64,000 nucleotides of DNA. It comes from Orobanche coerulescens (lineage: Eukaryota; Streptophyta; Magnoliopsida; Lamiales; Orobanchaceae). The notes under the pieces are model-generated. The model made no database searches and was not told the DNA's origin. It saw only the letters and a list, made by a program, of their open reading frames with translations. The stretch's first letter is position 1; each line of letters begins with the position of its first letter. The stretch spans positions 45,471,001 through 45,535,000 of the forward strand of contig CM065806.1 in the NCBI GenBank assembly GCA_033398695.1, given 5' to 3'. Positions 1 through 9,625 of this stretch are shown here, piece after piece. Both the position numbers and the translations under genes were made by a program.

Positions 1-404
1 GCGACTAGAAATCACGTATTAGGTTAATGATGATTTTGCTTGCCTTCCTAGATATGTTCCGTTTGAGTTGGTTGTGTATTACGCAATTTGAAGGCTTTGT
101 GATGATAATGTTATATTGGTATATGTGTTAGGTGTTGTGCCATTTGTGCAGGATTGCATTGTTCATCTGGGATGGCTGTACATTTGGTTGTGCAATGTAT
201 TGTGTATCGATCGTGAGTTATGTTGGTTGTGTGTCGTTGATTGATGACAGTTGTTGTGAGTGTTGAGATTGTGTTATGTGCGCGTGATGTACGATTTTGT
301 GGTTATCAATGTGATTGATTAACTATGCCCATGGTTGTATGAACTATGAATGTGAATATGTGTATGACCGCTAAGTTCACTCGTGATGCTTCGGCGGGAC
401 CTAC
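1..404 (+). repeat. TE1: chromovirus LTR, left piece
   Basis: No coding capacity seen. This is the left piece of the + strand LTR into which TE2 inserted: bases 400-404 read CCTAC and the same five bases follow TE2 at 9621-9625. Removing TE2 and one CCTAC joins this segment to 9626-10847, which ends in TGTTACA. The LTR start lies left of the window, so its length is unknown (at least 1.6 kb visible). Confidence 0.7.
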
Positions 405-698
405 TGTAATATCCGCATTTTCTTTTCCTGGTATTTGCACTTTTCGGTGTATTTCTCGTTTTTAGCGACCCTCATGTAACCGTATTAATTTTTGGGAATA
501 ATTGTTTCGAGACTATTTGTCATCCAGTTCTGCGTTTATTGATTCTTCTGTCCTCTATTGATCAGATTCTCATAAATGTTGTTCAGAACCGCCGTACGGG
601 GTTGCCGTAGATCCATTGTATGTTATCATACGTATGGTGTTGTTCCATTTGATGCTTCGTTCATGTTTCGGGGTTTTGGACCGTTGTTACCCTGTGCC

Positions 699-1133
699 TA
701 ACGCGCGCTAATGTGACTTTATAGCGCGCGCTAATCATCCTTCAGTAGCACACGCTACGCTTGTTTTGTAGCGCGCGCTAGCGAGTACATCGATCTTGGA
801 CGGTTTGCTCTTGGACTCGGTCAGTGTCAGTAGCGCACGCTATGGCCGAGAAGCGCCATCGATACACTTTTAGCGCACGCTATGTTTGGCCGATAGTGCG
901 CGCTAACGGGATCAGGTGAGTACTGGGCAGTTCACTTCTGGACTCGGCTGATGTCCAGGTAGCGCACGCTATGACCGATAGCGGGCGCTACCGAGAGGCT
1001 ATTAGCGCACGCTACGTTTCGGGTAGCGCACGCTAACGGCCCAGAAATCTGGTTACTGGACTGGGACGTTAACTTCTAGACTGGAGTTTTGTCCTGTTAG
1101 CGCACGCTAACTTCTGAGTGTTAGCGCGCGCTA
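699..1133 (+). promoter_or_regulatory. Array of 12-bp palindromes TAGCGYRCGCTA in U3 of TE2
   Basis: Thirteen recognisable copies start at 699, 722, 746, 769, 831, 871, 894, 960, 979, 1003, 1024, 1098 and 1122, plus one decayed copy near 850 that is intact in the 3' LTR (7916). Most are TAGCGCGCGCTA or TAGCGCACGCTA. Neighbouring copies are often 23-24 bp apart start to start, and the four distal ones are spaced 23, 24, 23. The array ends about 12 bp before the TATA box. A regulatory role is inferred from its position. Confidence 0.8.
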
Positions 1134-1136
1134 ACA

Positions 1137-1161
1137 CTCCCTGGCTATATAAACCAGGGAG
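1137..1161 (+). promoter_or_regulatory. TE2 5' LTR TATA box inside a perfect inverted repeat
   Basis: The sequence reads CTCCCTGG, then CTATATAAA, then CCAGGGAG: an 8-bp perfect inverted repeat with the TATA box as its loop. It lies directly downstream of the palindromic array, as expected for the U3 core promoter. The 3' LTR has the same arrangement at 8206-8230. Confidence 0.8.
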
Positions 1162-2557
1162 TTGACCCAGATGTACGTCTTTTCTCATTTCTTCTCCCTC
1201 TCCGCGGCTTTGGCGATTTTGGGCGATTTTCTTGGCGATTTCTTCCTCCAATCATCCCAACCATCATTCCTTGAGTTCTTGGTGTATAATAACAACATCA
1301 ACACGAATCTTCCATCCTAATCCAAGGTAAATTTCTTAGAACCCTACTTTTAGATAATTTGGGGGTTTTGGGATTTTCGTCCGATTCGTCCCATTTTGTT
1401 GGTTAATCCATGATGAATATGATTAATCTTGTCGATATCATTAGTTTTCCTACGGATTCATGGTATATTTTCATGGTTTTGCGAAATCAAGAGGGTTTGG
1501 TTGTGGTCCGCCCTCGTTGCTATTTTTATACGAATATACATGAATCGTAGGAGGGTTTTCGGGTGTATTCCAATTCCGTATTCGTTTATAAATGGTTGTG
1601 ATTGTATTCTTCGAATCGTTAGGTTCGGTTCCGTTGGTTCCTATCGTTCGTCGGTGATTTTCCTTTCCGTTCGTTGCGTCATCAATTATTCAAGGCAAGT
1701 ATTTTTTGAAACCTTTATGCTTAATGTGAAATGGTAATGTATATTGTGTGTGATTTGCTCACCTCAGGAGGGTCCGACGGGATCACGGAGGGAGTCCAAT
1801 GGTTTGTGCCCTGGATTCATGAGTTTGTTTAGCTAGCCAGCTCGGGAGGGTCCTTAGAGGCCTCGAGTGGGATTTGTGGCTTCGTCCCGGTCCTAGGCGA
1901 TGCATGTGCCTGATTTGTTTTATGTTATGGCCAACTCGGGAGGGTCCTTAGAGGCCTCGAGTGGGATTTGTGGCTTCGTCCCGGTCTTAGGCAAATGTGA
2001 TTGATTGTTTGTTTCCGGAAAAGACATGTCTGGTTTTGGTTTTTGAAATGATTTGGTGCATTGTACTATGAAACGTGTAAGCGAATGGTTTGCCTTGATT
2101 ACTTGTACTAGCGTAATTGCTAACCCCTTTGGGGACCCGTTTTGTGGAAATTCTTGTTATGGATTTCAGATTATGTTCATTGACGAGCGGTATTTGGGGA
2201 CGATCTGAGGATGTTGGCGGAGTCGTTGACATGTGCATTCGAGTCTTCTTATTTATTTTGTCTACTTCGATATGGTTGTTTTCCGCATTTATAAACTTAT
2301 ATATTGTACTCGCGAGTACTTAGGCTTTTCACTTCGAACTTCGTTTTGTATTAACTCAAATTGCTATATTGTCGGGTGATGTTTATTACGCTGGTTGCTC
2401 CGGGCGTACCTTTATAAGTTGTATTATTTAAATGTGTGTCCTTGCTAACTGAGATGGTTAGTCGAGTGGTGTTTTCCTTGTTTTAGCCTAGTGGGTCCCA
2501 TGTAGGGCTCCACGGCGCTGTAATATACTCCGAATATCTCGGGGGTGTTATAGAAAA

Positions 2558-2570
2558 TGGTATCGGAGAA
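2558..2570 (+). other. TE2 primer-binding site (tRNA-iMet type)
   Basis: TGGTATCGGAGAA begins six bases after the 5' LTR and matches the plant Ty3 initiator-tRNA-Met primer site TGGTATCAGAGC with one internal change plus drift at the end. Confidence 0.8.
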
Positions 2571-2791
2571 CTAGGTTTATGGATACCTAGGCTTGTCAGT
2601 TATTTGGGTCTAGTTGTGTTTTGTTTTGCACATTGTCACACCGCTGTCGGCATCTCAGTACTTCCAGTGTTCGTAAGTTTTCCTTACTCGATCCTTTACT
2701 TTCTCGTACCGTATTTCCGTTTCTTGAACTGTGGTTATTCTCCCTCATTTACTTATCATCGAGTTGCTTTTTGCCACCTCTTAACACCAGC

Positions 2792-4002
2792 ATGGATGCT
2801 GGAAGGGTCCGTGGTCGTGGTCGTGGTCGTGGTCGTGGCCGTGGACGCGGCCGGGGACGTGGGGCAGCCGGTGGGGCGGCCACGTCGTACTCTTCGGACC
2901 CGGCAGTACCGGTGACCGTCACAGTCATGCTTCTTCTCAGGAGCACGCCGACCTTGGTATTGCGGCCGTTATGCAGCAAATGGTAAACCAAATGGCGGCG
3001 ATAGCTCAGGTGGTTCAGAATCCGGATCCGGCCCATGCTAGTCGGGGCGGAGCAGACCGTTGGCTCCAAGATGTCATCAAGATGCATCCTCCTCAGTTTT
3101 CGGGAGCATCAAACCCGATCGATTGGGAGGGGTGGATCAAGGAGATATCTAAAGTCTTCGTTGCCACCAACTGTCCCGAGGACCGTAAGGTCCCTATTGC
3201 CCAGTACTTTCTCACTAGGGACGCTACGGATTAGTGGGAGGCCGTTGGGCCCAAAGATCATGTTGCTTCGTGGGCCGAATTTCAGGAATTGATGGAGACT
3301 GAATATTGCCCGTGGCTGGTTAGACAGGCTCGAGTCCATGCTTTCTATGATGCTCAACCACGGGATATTCCCGTATCCCAAGCTATTGCCGATTTCAACA
3401 AAGAGTTGGGCTATGTGAAGACCCAAGTTGTCGAGGAGAGCGACAAAATTTTCCATTTTTCCAGGAGGATGAAACTATCAATTCGGGACTATATGTCTGG
3501 GCTCGTCTGCACTACTTTGAAGGATTATCAAAGTAGGGCTCTTGCTTACGATATGTCGGTGACGGCTAGTGATGTGGCTCGTGAGAACAAGAAGCAGAAG
3601 TCAGTCGGAAATTTTTCTGGTCCCAAGGGTGGAGGCCAGCAGAAATCCCAGGCTGCGAATATTTCTACGAGCGGTTCGGCTCGTTTCTCTAGGAGTCTTC
3701 GAGGTGCCGCCGGAACCTCTGTTTGTGAACCCACATGCTTTAACTGTGGCCAGCCGGGCCATAAGAACCGACAGTGTCCTCATCCGAAGTTGACTTGTCA
3801 TACTTGTGGTCAGTCAGGCCATAAGGCCCTCTTCTGTGATCAGGTCAGACAGTTTCGCGAGTCCCGTGATTCTTTTCCAGCACTTAGAGAGCCGAGTGTG
3901 AACCAGGGCTCGTTTTCTCCGCAGCCTCCGCCGAGTGCCGGTCGAGGTAGAGGTCGGGGTCAGCCCGCTAGAGGAGGAGCTTCCAGTGTCGGCTCTGCCT
4001 AG
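2792..4002 (+). pseudogene. TE2 gag (capsid-nucleocapsid), frameshifted
   Basis: Gag forms the virus-like particle and packages RNA. The chosen ATG at 2792 opens with an Arg-Gly repeat tail (about ten RG dipeptides), as TE3 gag opens with MPAGRGRGRG. Between about 2900 and 2971 the frame shifts by one; from 2971 on it reads the retrotransposon capsid region (PPQFSGASNPIDWEGW, then KVPIAQYFL). A TAG at 3232 breaks the usual ATWW motif. Two CCHC zinc knuckles follow: CFNCGQPGHKNRQC at 3736-3777 and CHTCGQSGHKALFC at 3796-3837. A basic Gly-Arg tail ends at a TAG (4000-4002) that aligns with a Leu codon in TE3, so gag and pol were originally one frame. Confidence 0.88.
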
Positions 4003-4683
4003 CTGCGTATCTATGAGATGAGGAGGGCCGATGATCCAGCAGCCACTGTGGCGACAGGTACCGTTCATATCCATTCTCATCCTGTTAGTGTGCTTTTCGA
4101 TTCTGGTGCTACACATTCGTTCATATCGCTGGGGTGTGTGCGCCGTTTGAGTCTCGACTGTTTGTCGCCTTGCGAGTCTTTCATCGTTAAACTTCCTAGC
4201 GGTGATAGGATCGTTGGCGATCGAGAGGTCCGAGACTGCTCTGTGTTTATTTATGAGAGAGCTTGGCTCTCTAATCTTATTGTCGTTAATATTGAGGGTG
4301 AGGATTTGATTCTCGGGGATGATTGGCTCGAGCGGCATGGCGCAATCATGAACTACCGCACGAGGATCATCACTATGTTAGCCGAGGAAGGCACCGAGCA
4401 CTATTTCGCGGGGCAAAAGAGGGGAAACCAGAAGTTCGTTATTAACGCCTTGAAGGCGATGAGGCTCCTGCGAAAGGGGTGTACTGGTTATTGGTGTTAT
4501 GCCTTGAAGGCGGAGGAGGGTGGAGTCGACTTTTCGTCGATTCCAGTCGTTAGTGAGTTTCCTGATGTATTTCCTGATGAGTTACCGGGTTTGCCACCGG
4601 ATCGTGAGGTCGAGTTTGCTATAGAGTTAGAGCCGGGCGCGGCTCCGATTTCGAAGGCGCCGTATCGCATGGCACCTTCATAG
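4003..4683 (+). pseudogene. TE2 aspartic protease and PR-RT linker
   Basis: Continues the gag frame after the 4000 stop. The retropepsin active site reads LFDSGATHSFIS near 4096-4130 and is intact. A second conserved block around ILGDDWLERHGA (about 4312-4345) matches the Ty3-family protease C-terminal part. The linker contains FPDVFPDELPGLPPDREVEF, the standard lead-in to RT. A TAG at 4681 sits where relatives have Glu in PAEMAEL, separating it from RT. This domain would cut the Gag-Pol polyprotein. Confidence 0.88.
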
Positions 4684-6223
4684 ATGGCCGAGTTGAAGAA
4701 GCAGTTGAGTGAGATTCTTGAGTCCGGGTATGTTCGACCGAGCGCCTCGCCTTGGGGCGCACCGATCCTGTTTGTGCGAAAGAAGGATGGTTCACTGCGT
4801 TTGTGTATCGACTATCGCGAACTAAACAAGGTGACCATCAAGAACAAGTATCCTTTGCCGAGGATTGATGACTTGTTCGATCAGTTGCAGGTAGCTGCGG
4901 TGTTCTCGAAGATTGATTTGAAATCGGGGTACTATCAGCTCCGGGTGAGGGAGTCCGATGTGCCGAAAACATCTTTTTGGACGAGATACGGACATTATGA
5001 GTTTGTAGTTATGCCTTTCGGGTTAACTAATGCGCCGGAGGTGTTCATGCAGTTGATGAACAAAGTCTTTTTCGAGTATTTGGATAAGTGTGTCGTCGTC
5101 TTCATTGACGATATTCTTATTTATTCGAGGAACGAGGAAGAGCATGCCCATCATTTGCGGGTAGTGTTAGACATTTTGAGGACCGAGCAATTCTATGCGA
5201 AGTTCTCGAAATGTGAGTTCTGGCTAAAGGAAGTGATGTTTTTAGGTCACGTGATTTCAGCCGAGGGGGTTCGAGTAGATCCGCAGAAGATTGAGGTAGT
5301 GTTGGATTGGGCACCGCCCAAGAATGTGAAGGAGATCCGTAGTTTCTTGGGTTTGGCTGGCTAATACCGTAGGTTCGTCGAGGGTTTCTCGAAACTGGCT
5401 CGGCCACTTACACAGTTGCTCCAGAAGTCCGAGAAGTTCGTCTGGAATGACGAGAGGCAGTCGAGTTTTGAGGAGCTGAAGAGGCGTTTGACTTCAGCCC
5501 CGATTTTAGCGTTGTCGTGTGGCAACGGGGGTTTTGCTGTTTATAGTGATGCTTCGGGTTAGGGTCTTGGGTGCGTATTGATGCAACACGGCAAGACCAT
5601 CGCATATGCGTCGAGACAGTTGAGGCCGTATGAGCTTAACTACCCTACTCATGATTTGGAGTTAGCGGCAGTTGTTTTTGCGCTCAAGATTTGGCGTCAC
5701 TATCTTTTCAGCTCTGCATGTCAGATTTTTACCGATCATAAAAGTATGAAATACATATTTACTCAGCGGGAGTTGAATATGAGGCAGATGAGGTGGTTAT
5801 AGCTGATTAAGAATTATGACCTCGAAATCCTTTATCATCCGGCCAAGGCGAACGTCGTGGCCGATGCCTTGAGTCGGAAACCGGTTGCGTTGCGAACGCT
5901 TGAGATCCTAACGTCTCAGTCTGAGCTTCGACGAGTTTTGATCGAGTTATATGTTGAGGTTTTGTTGCCTGGAGCTGTTGGGCAACTTTGTGCTTTAGAG
6001 ATTTCGTCGTCTTTGATCGACGAAATTAAGCTGAAGCAGTTAGAGGATCCGATGATTACTCAAATCCGAGAGAACGTTCTTAAGGGAAAGTCTCCTGGGT
6101 TTGTGATTCACGAGGATGGTGTTTTGAGATTCCAGAGTCGGCTTTGTGTGCGAGCGACTCGAGTTGAGACAGTATTTTGCGTGAGGCCCATGCTACACCT
6201 TACTCCGTTCATCTGGTTCGAGT
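4684..6223 (+). pseudogene. TE2 reverse transcriptase and RNase H
   Basis: Same frame as the protease. RT motifs are clear: [20 protein letters not shown], the [13 protein letters not shown] block, [13 protein letters not shown], and the catalytic FIDD at 5101-5112 followed by ILIYSR. RT ends with FLGLAG, where TAA (5362) replaces a Tyr codon. RNase H continues through SDASG, a TAG at 5560 (Gln in TE3), [20 protein letters not shown] and TDHKSMKY, then a TAG at 5800 (Glu in TE3) and the connection motif VVADALSRKP. The frame is lost at 6223 in the H2C2 zinc-finger region. The family and catalytic motifs are certain; this copy cannot make the enzyme. Confidence 0.92.
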
Positions 6224-7436
6224 AAGATGTACAAGGACACGAGAAGGAATTTCGGTGGAATGATATGAAGGAGGAGGTCGCACGGTTTGTAGCGAGATGT
6301 TTGACTTGTCGCCAGTCAAAATCGAGCATCGACCGACGGCAAGGTTATTGCAGTCACTTCCTGTTCCGGAATGGAAATGGGAAGACATATCGATGGATTT
6401 CATTATTAGTTTGCCGAGATCGAGGTCGGGCATGAATATGGTATGGGTGATTGTTGATCGTCTGACCAAGTCGGCACATTTTCTGGGCATCAAGGACACT
6501 TGGGGCCCGGAGAAGTTGGCTCGTGTGTTTATCGCGCAGATTGTGAGGCTTCACGGTACTCCGAAGTCTATTGTTTCGGATCGTGATGGCCGTTTTGTAT
6601 CGCATTTTTGGCAGGCGGTGCATAAGGCGTTGGGTACTCGTTTGCATTTGAGTACCTCTTTTCATCCTCAGTCAGATGGACAGTCAGAACGCACTATCCA
6701 GACATTCGAGGATATGTTGCGTGCTTGTGCTCTCGATTTGAGCAATGACTGGGAGGAGTATTTGCCATTGATCGAATTCACGTACAACAATAGTTGGCAC
6801 GCGTCGATTCGGATGGCACCGTATGAGGCACTTTATGGGCGGCGTTGTCGATCGCCAATTTGTTGGAATGAGGCGTCCGATATGGTCGGGACCGAGCCAG
6901 ATATCGTTCTTGAGACGAGGCGGAAGATAGAATTAATTCGGGAACGGATGTTGACTGCCCAGAGTCGACAGAAGTCATATGCCGATGTCCGTCGTCGACC
7001 CTTGGAATTCAAGGTGGGTGACCACGTTTTGCTAAAGGTGTTGCCGACGAGAGGAGTTTTCAGTTTTAGGAAAAAGGGGAAGTTGAGTCCGAGATTTATT
7101 GGACCTTTCGAGATTCTCGAGCGAGTCGGTAGGTTGGCATACCGTTTGGCGTTACCCCCGGTCTTGAGTCATGTTCATAGCGTTTTTCATGTTTCCCAGC
7201 TGAGGAAATATGTCCCGGATCCTAGTCACGTCATCGATTATGGTGAGATTGATGTCGCCGAGGATATTACTTTTGAGGAGCGTCCCTTGAAGATTTTGGA
7301 GCATCGTGAGAAGCGACTGAGGCATAAGACCATCCACTTGGTCAAGGTGCAGTGGTCGAGATATGGTGTCGAGGAGGCAAGTTGGGAAACCGAGGATAGC
7401 ATGCATGCTAGGTACCCCGAGTTGTTTGTTTCTTAA
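6224..7436 (+). pseudogene. TE2 integrase with chromodomain-like C-terminus
   Basis: After small frameshifts in the H2C2 finger (6200-6296), a 379-codon open stretch (6297-7436) holds the integrase core. The catalytic triad is Asp34 (ISMDFII), Asp95 (SDRDGRF) and Glu131 (SDGQSERT), giving the expected D-X35-E spacing. The GPF/Y module (SPRFIGPFEILERVG) and HVSQLRKY follow. The last 70 residues (KILEHREKRL, then VKVQWSRYGVEEASWE) match the chromodomain-like tail of plant chromoviruses, which directs integration into particular chromatin. This stretch is free of internal stops, unlike the RT part. Confidence 0.92.
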
Positions 7437-7471
7437 GTTTCGGGACGAAACTTATTTTTAGAGGGGTGGAA
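7435..7471 (+). other. TE2 3' hairpin and polypurine tract
   Basis: AAGTTTCG-GGA-CGAAACTT (7435-7453) is a perfect 8-bp inverted repeat overlapping the pol stop codon. It is followed by AGAGGGGTGGAA (7460-7471) immediately before the 3' LTR, the polypurine tract that primes plus-strand synthesis. The same hairpin recurs beside the tract in TE4, TE5 and TE9. Confidence 0.85.
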
Positions 7472-9620
7472 TGTAATATCCACATTTTCTTTTCCCGGAA
7501 TTTGCACTTTTCGGTGTATTTCTCGTTTTTAGCAACCCCCGTGTAACCGTGTTAATTTTTGGGAATAATTGTTTCGAGACTATTTGTCATCCAGTTCTGC
7601 GTTTATTGATTCTTCCGTCCTCTATTGATCAGATTCTCGTAATTGTTGTTCAGAACCGCCGTACGGGGTTGCCGTAGATCCATTGTATATTATCATACGT
7701 ATGGTGTTGTTCCGTTTGATGCTTCGTTCGTGTTTCGGGGTTTTGGACCGTTGTTACCCTGTGCCTAACGCGCGCTAATATTACTTTATAGCGCGCGCTA
7801 ATCATCCTTCAGTAGCGCACGCTATGCTTGTTTTGTAGCGCGCTTCATGAGTACATCGATCTTGGGCAGGTTTGCTCGGACTTGGTCAGTGCCAGTAACG
7901 CCGCGCTATGGCCGATAGCGCGCGCTACCGATACGCTTTTAGCGCACGCTATGTTTGGCCGATAGCGCGTGCTAACGGGATCAGGTGAGTACTGGGCAGT
8001 TCACTTCTGGACTCGGCTGATCTCCAGGTAGCGCACGCTATGGCCGATAGCGCGCGCTACCAAGAGGCTATTAGCGCACGCTACGTTTCGGGTAGCGCAC
8101 GCTAACGGCCCAGAAATCTGGTTACTGGACTGGGACGTTAACTTCTGGACTGGAGTTTTGTCCCGTTAGCGCACGCTAACTTCTGAGTGTTAGCGCGCGC
8201 TAACACTCCCTGGCTATATAAACCAGGGAGTTGACCCAGATGTACGTCTTTTCTCATTTCTTCTCCCTCTCCGCGGCTTTGGCGATTTTGGGCGATTTTC
8301 TTGGCGATTTCTTCCTCCAATCATCCCAACCATCATCTTCCTTGAGTTCTTGGTGTATAATAACAACATCAACACGAATCTTCCATCCTAATCCAAGGTA
8401 AATTTCTTAAAACCCTACTTTTGGATAATTTGGGGGTTTTGGGATTTTCGTTCGATTCATCCCGTTTTGTTGGTTATGATGAATATGATTAATCTTGTCG
8501 ATATCATTAGTTTTCCTACGGATTCATGGTATATTTTCATGGTTTTGCGAAATCGAGAGGGTTTGGTTGTGGTCCGCCCTCGTTGCTATTTTTATACGAA
8601 TATACATGAATCGTATGAGGGTTTTCGGGTGTATTCCAATTCCGTATTCGTTTAGAAATGGTTGTGATTGTATTCTTCAAATCGTTAGCTTCGGTTCCGT
8701 TGGTTCCTAGCGTTCGTCGGTGATTTTCCTTTCCGTTCGTTGCGTCATCAATTATTCAAGACAAGTATTTTTGGAAACCTTTATGCTTAACGTGAAATGG
8801 TAATGTATATTGTGTGTGATTTGCTCACCTCGGGAGGGTCCGACGGGATCACGGAGGGAGTCCAATAGTTTGTTCCCTGGATTCATGAGTTTGTTTAGTT
8901 AGCCACCTCGGGAGGGTCCTTAGAGGCCTCGAGTGGGATTTGTGGCTTCGTCCCGGTCCTAGGCGATGCATGTGCATGATTTGTTTTATGTTATGGACAG
9001 CTCAGGAGGGTCCTTAGAGGCCTCGAGTGGGATTTGTTGCTTCGTCCCGGTCCTAGGAAAATGTGATTGACTGTTTGTTTCCGGAAAAGACATGTCTGGT
9101 TTTGGTTTTTGAAATGATTTGGTGGATTGTACTATGAAACGTGTAAGCGAATAGTTTGCCTTGATTACTTCTACTAGCGTAATTCCTAACCCCTTTGGGG
9201 ACCCGTTTTGGGGAAATTCTTGTTATGGATTTTAGGTTATGTTCAGTCGGACGAGCGGGCGTTGGGACAGTACGAGGATGTTGGCCAGGGTCGTTGACAT
9301 GTGCATTCGAGTCTTCTTATTTCTTTTGTCTACTTCGATATGGTTGTTTCCCGCATTTATAAACTTATAGATTGTACTCGCGAGTACTTAGGCTTTTCAT
9401 TTCGAACTTCGTTTTGTATTAACTCAATTTGCTATATTGTCGGTTGATGTTTATTACGCCGGTTGCTCCGTGCGTACCTTTATAAGTTGTATTATTTAAA
9501 TGTGTGTCCTTGCTAACTGAGATGGTTAGTCGAGTGGTGTTTTCCTTGTTTTAGCCTGGTGGGTCCCATGTAGGGGTCCACGACACTGTAATATACTCCG
9601 AATATCTTGGGGGTGTTACA
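7472..9620 (+). repeat. TE2 3' LTR
   Basis: 2149 bp copy of the 5' LTR, starting TGTAATATCC and ending GTGTTACA. The palindromic array is at 7766-8202, with sites at 7766, 7789, 7813 and 7836 repeating the 23/24/23 spacing. It keeps a TAGCGCGCGCTA near 7916 that is destroyed in the 5' copy. The TATA inverted repeat is at 8206-8230. Confidence 0.93.
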
Positions 9621-9625
9621 CCTAC

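Larger units (their letters stand above)
405..2552 (+). repeat. TE2 5' LTR
   Basis: 2148 bp direct repeat of 7472-9620. It holds, in order, a palindromic array (699-1133), a TATA box in an inverted repeat (1137-1161), a presumed R/U5 with repeated CTCGGGAGGGTCCTTAGAGG-type segments near 1840-1990, and a 3' terminus (from about 2480) with the GTGGGTCCC...GGGGGTGTTA block that also ends TE3, TE4, TE5, TE9 and TE12 LTRs. The final base pair is TA instead of CA. Confidence 0.93.
405..9620 (+). mobile_element. TE2: complete Ty3/gypsy chromovirus (Del/Tekay-like), coding region defective
   Basis: Full-length LTR retrotransposon with LTRs at 405-2552 and 7472-9620, a primer-binding site, gag, protease, RT, RNase H, integrase, a chromodomain-like tail and a polypurine tract in the canonical order. 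A 5-bp target duplication CCTAC (400-404 and 9621-9625) proves an intact insertion. The LTRs start TG and end CA in the 3' copy (TA in the 5' copy). By eye the two LTRs differ at a few percent of sites. The internal region carries in-frame stops at 3232, 4000, 4681, 5362, 5560 and 5800 and frameshifts in gag and before integrase, so this copy cannot make a full polyprotein. It is nested in the TE1 LTR. Confidence 0.95.

Noticed and set aside
1987..2238. Short open frames inside LTRs (for example here, 8495-8710 and 16137-16373)
   Set aside because: They lie in non-coding LTR sequence, show no protein family motif, and are not kept open in the paired LTR in a way that suggests coding.
2749..3087. 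Arg-Pro repeat protein on the minus strand
   Set aside because: Antisense shadow of the gag Arg-Gly repeat.
4000..4002. Programmed stop-codon readthrough between gag and pol in TE2
   Set aside because: TE3 has a Leu codon at the aligned position and TE2 carries several other stops, so an ordinary nonsense mutation is more likely.
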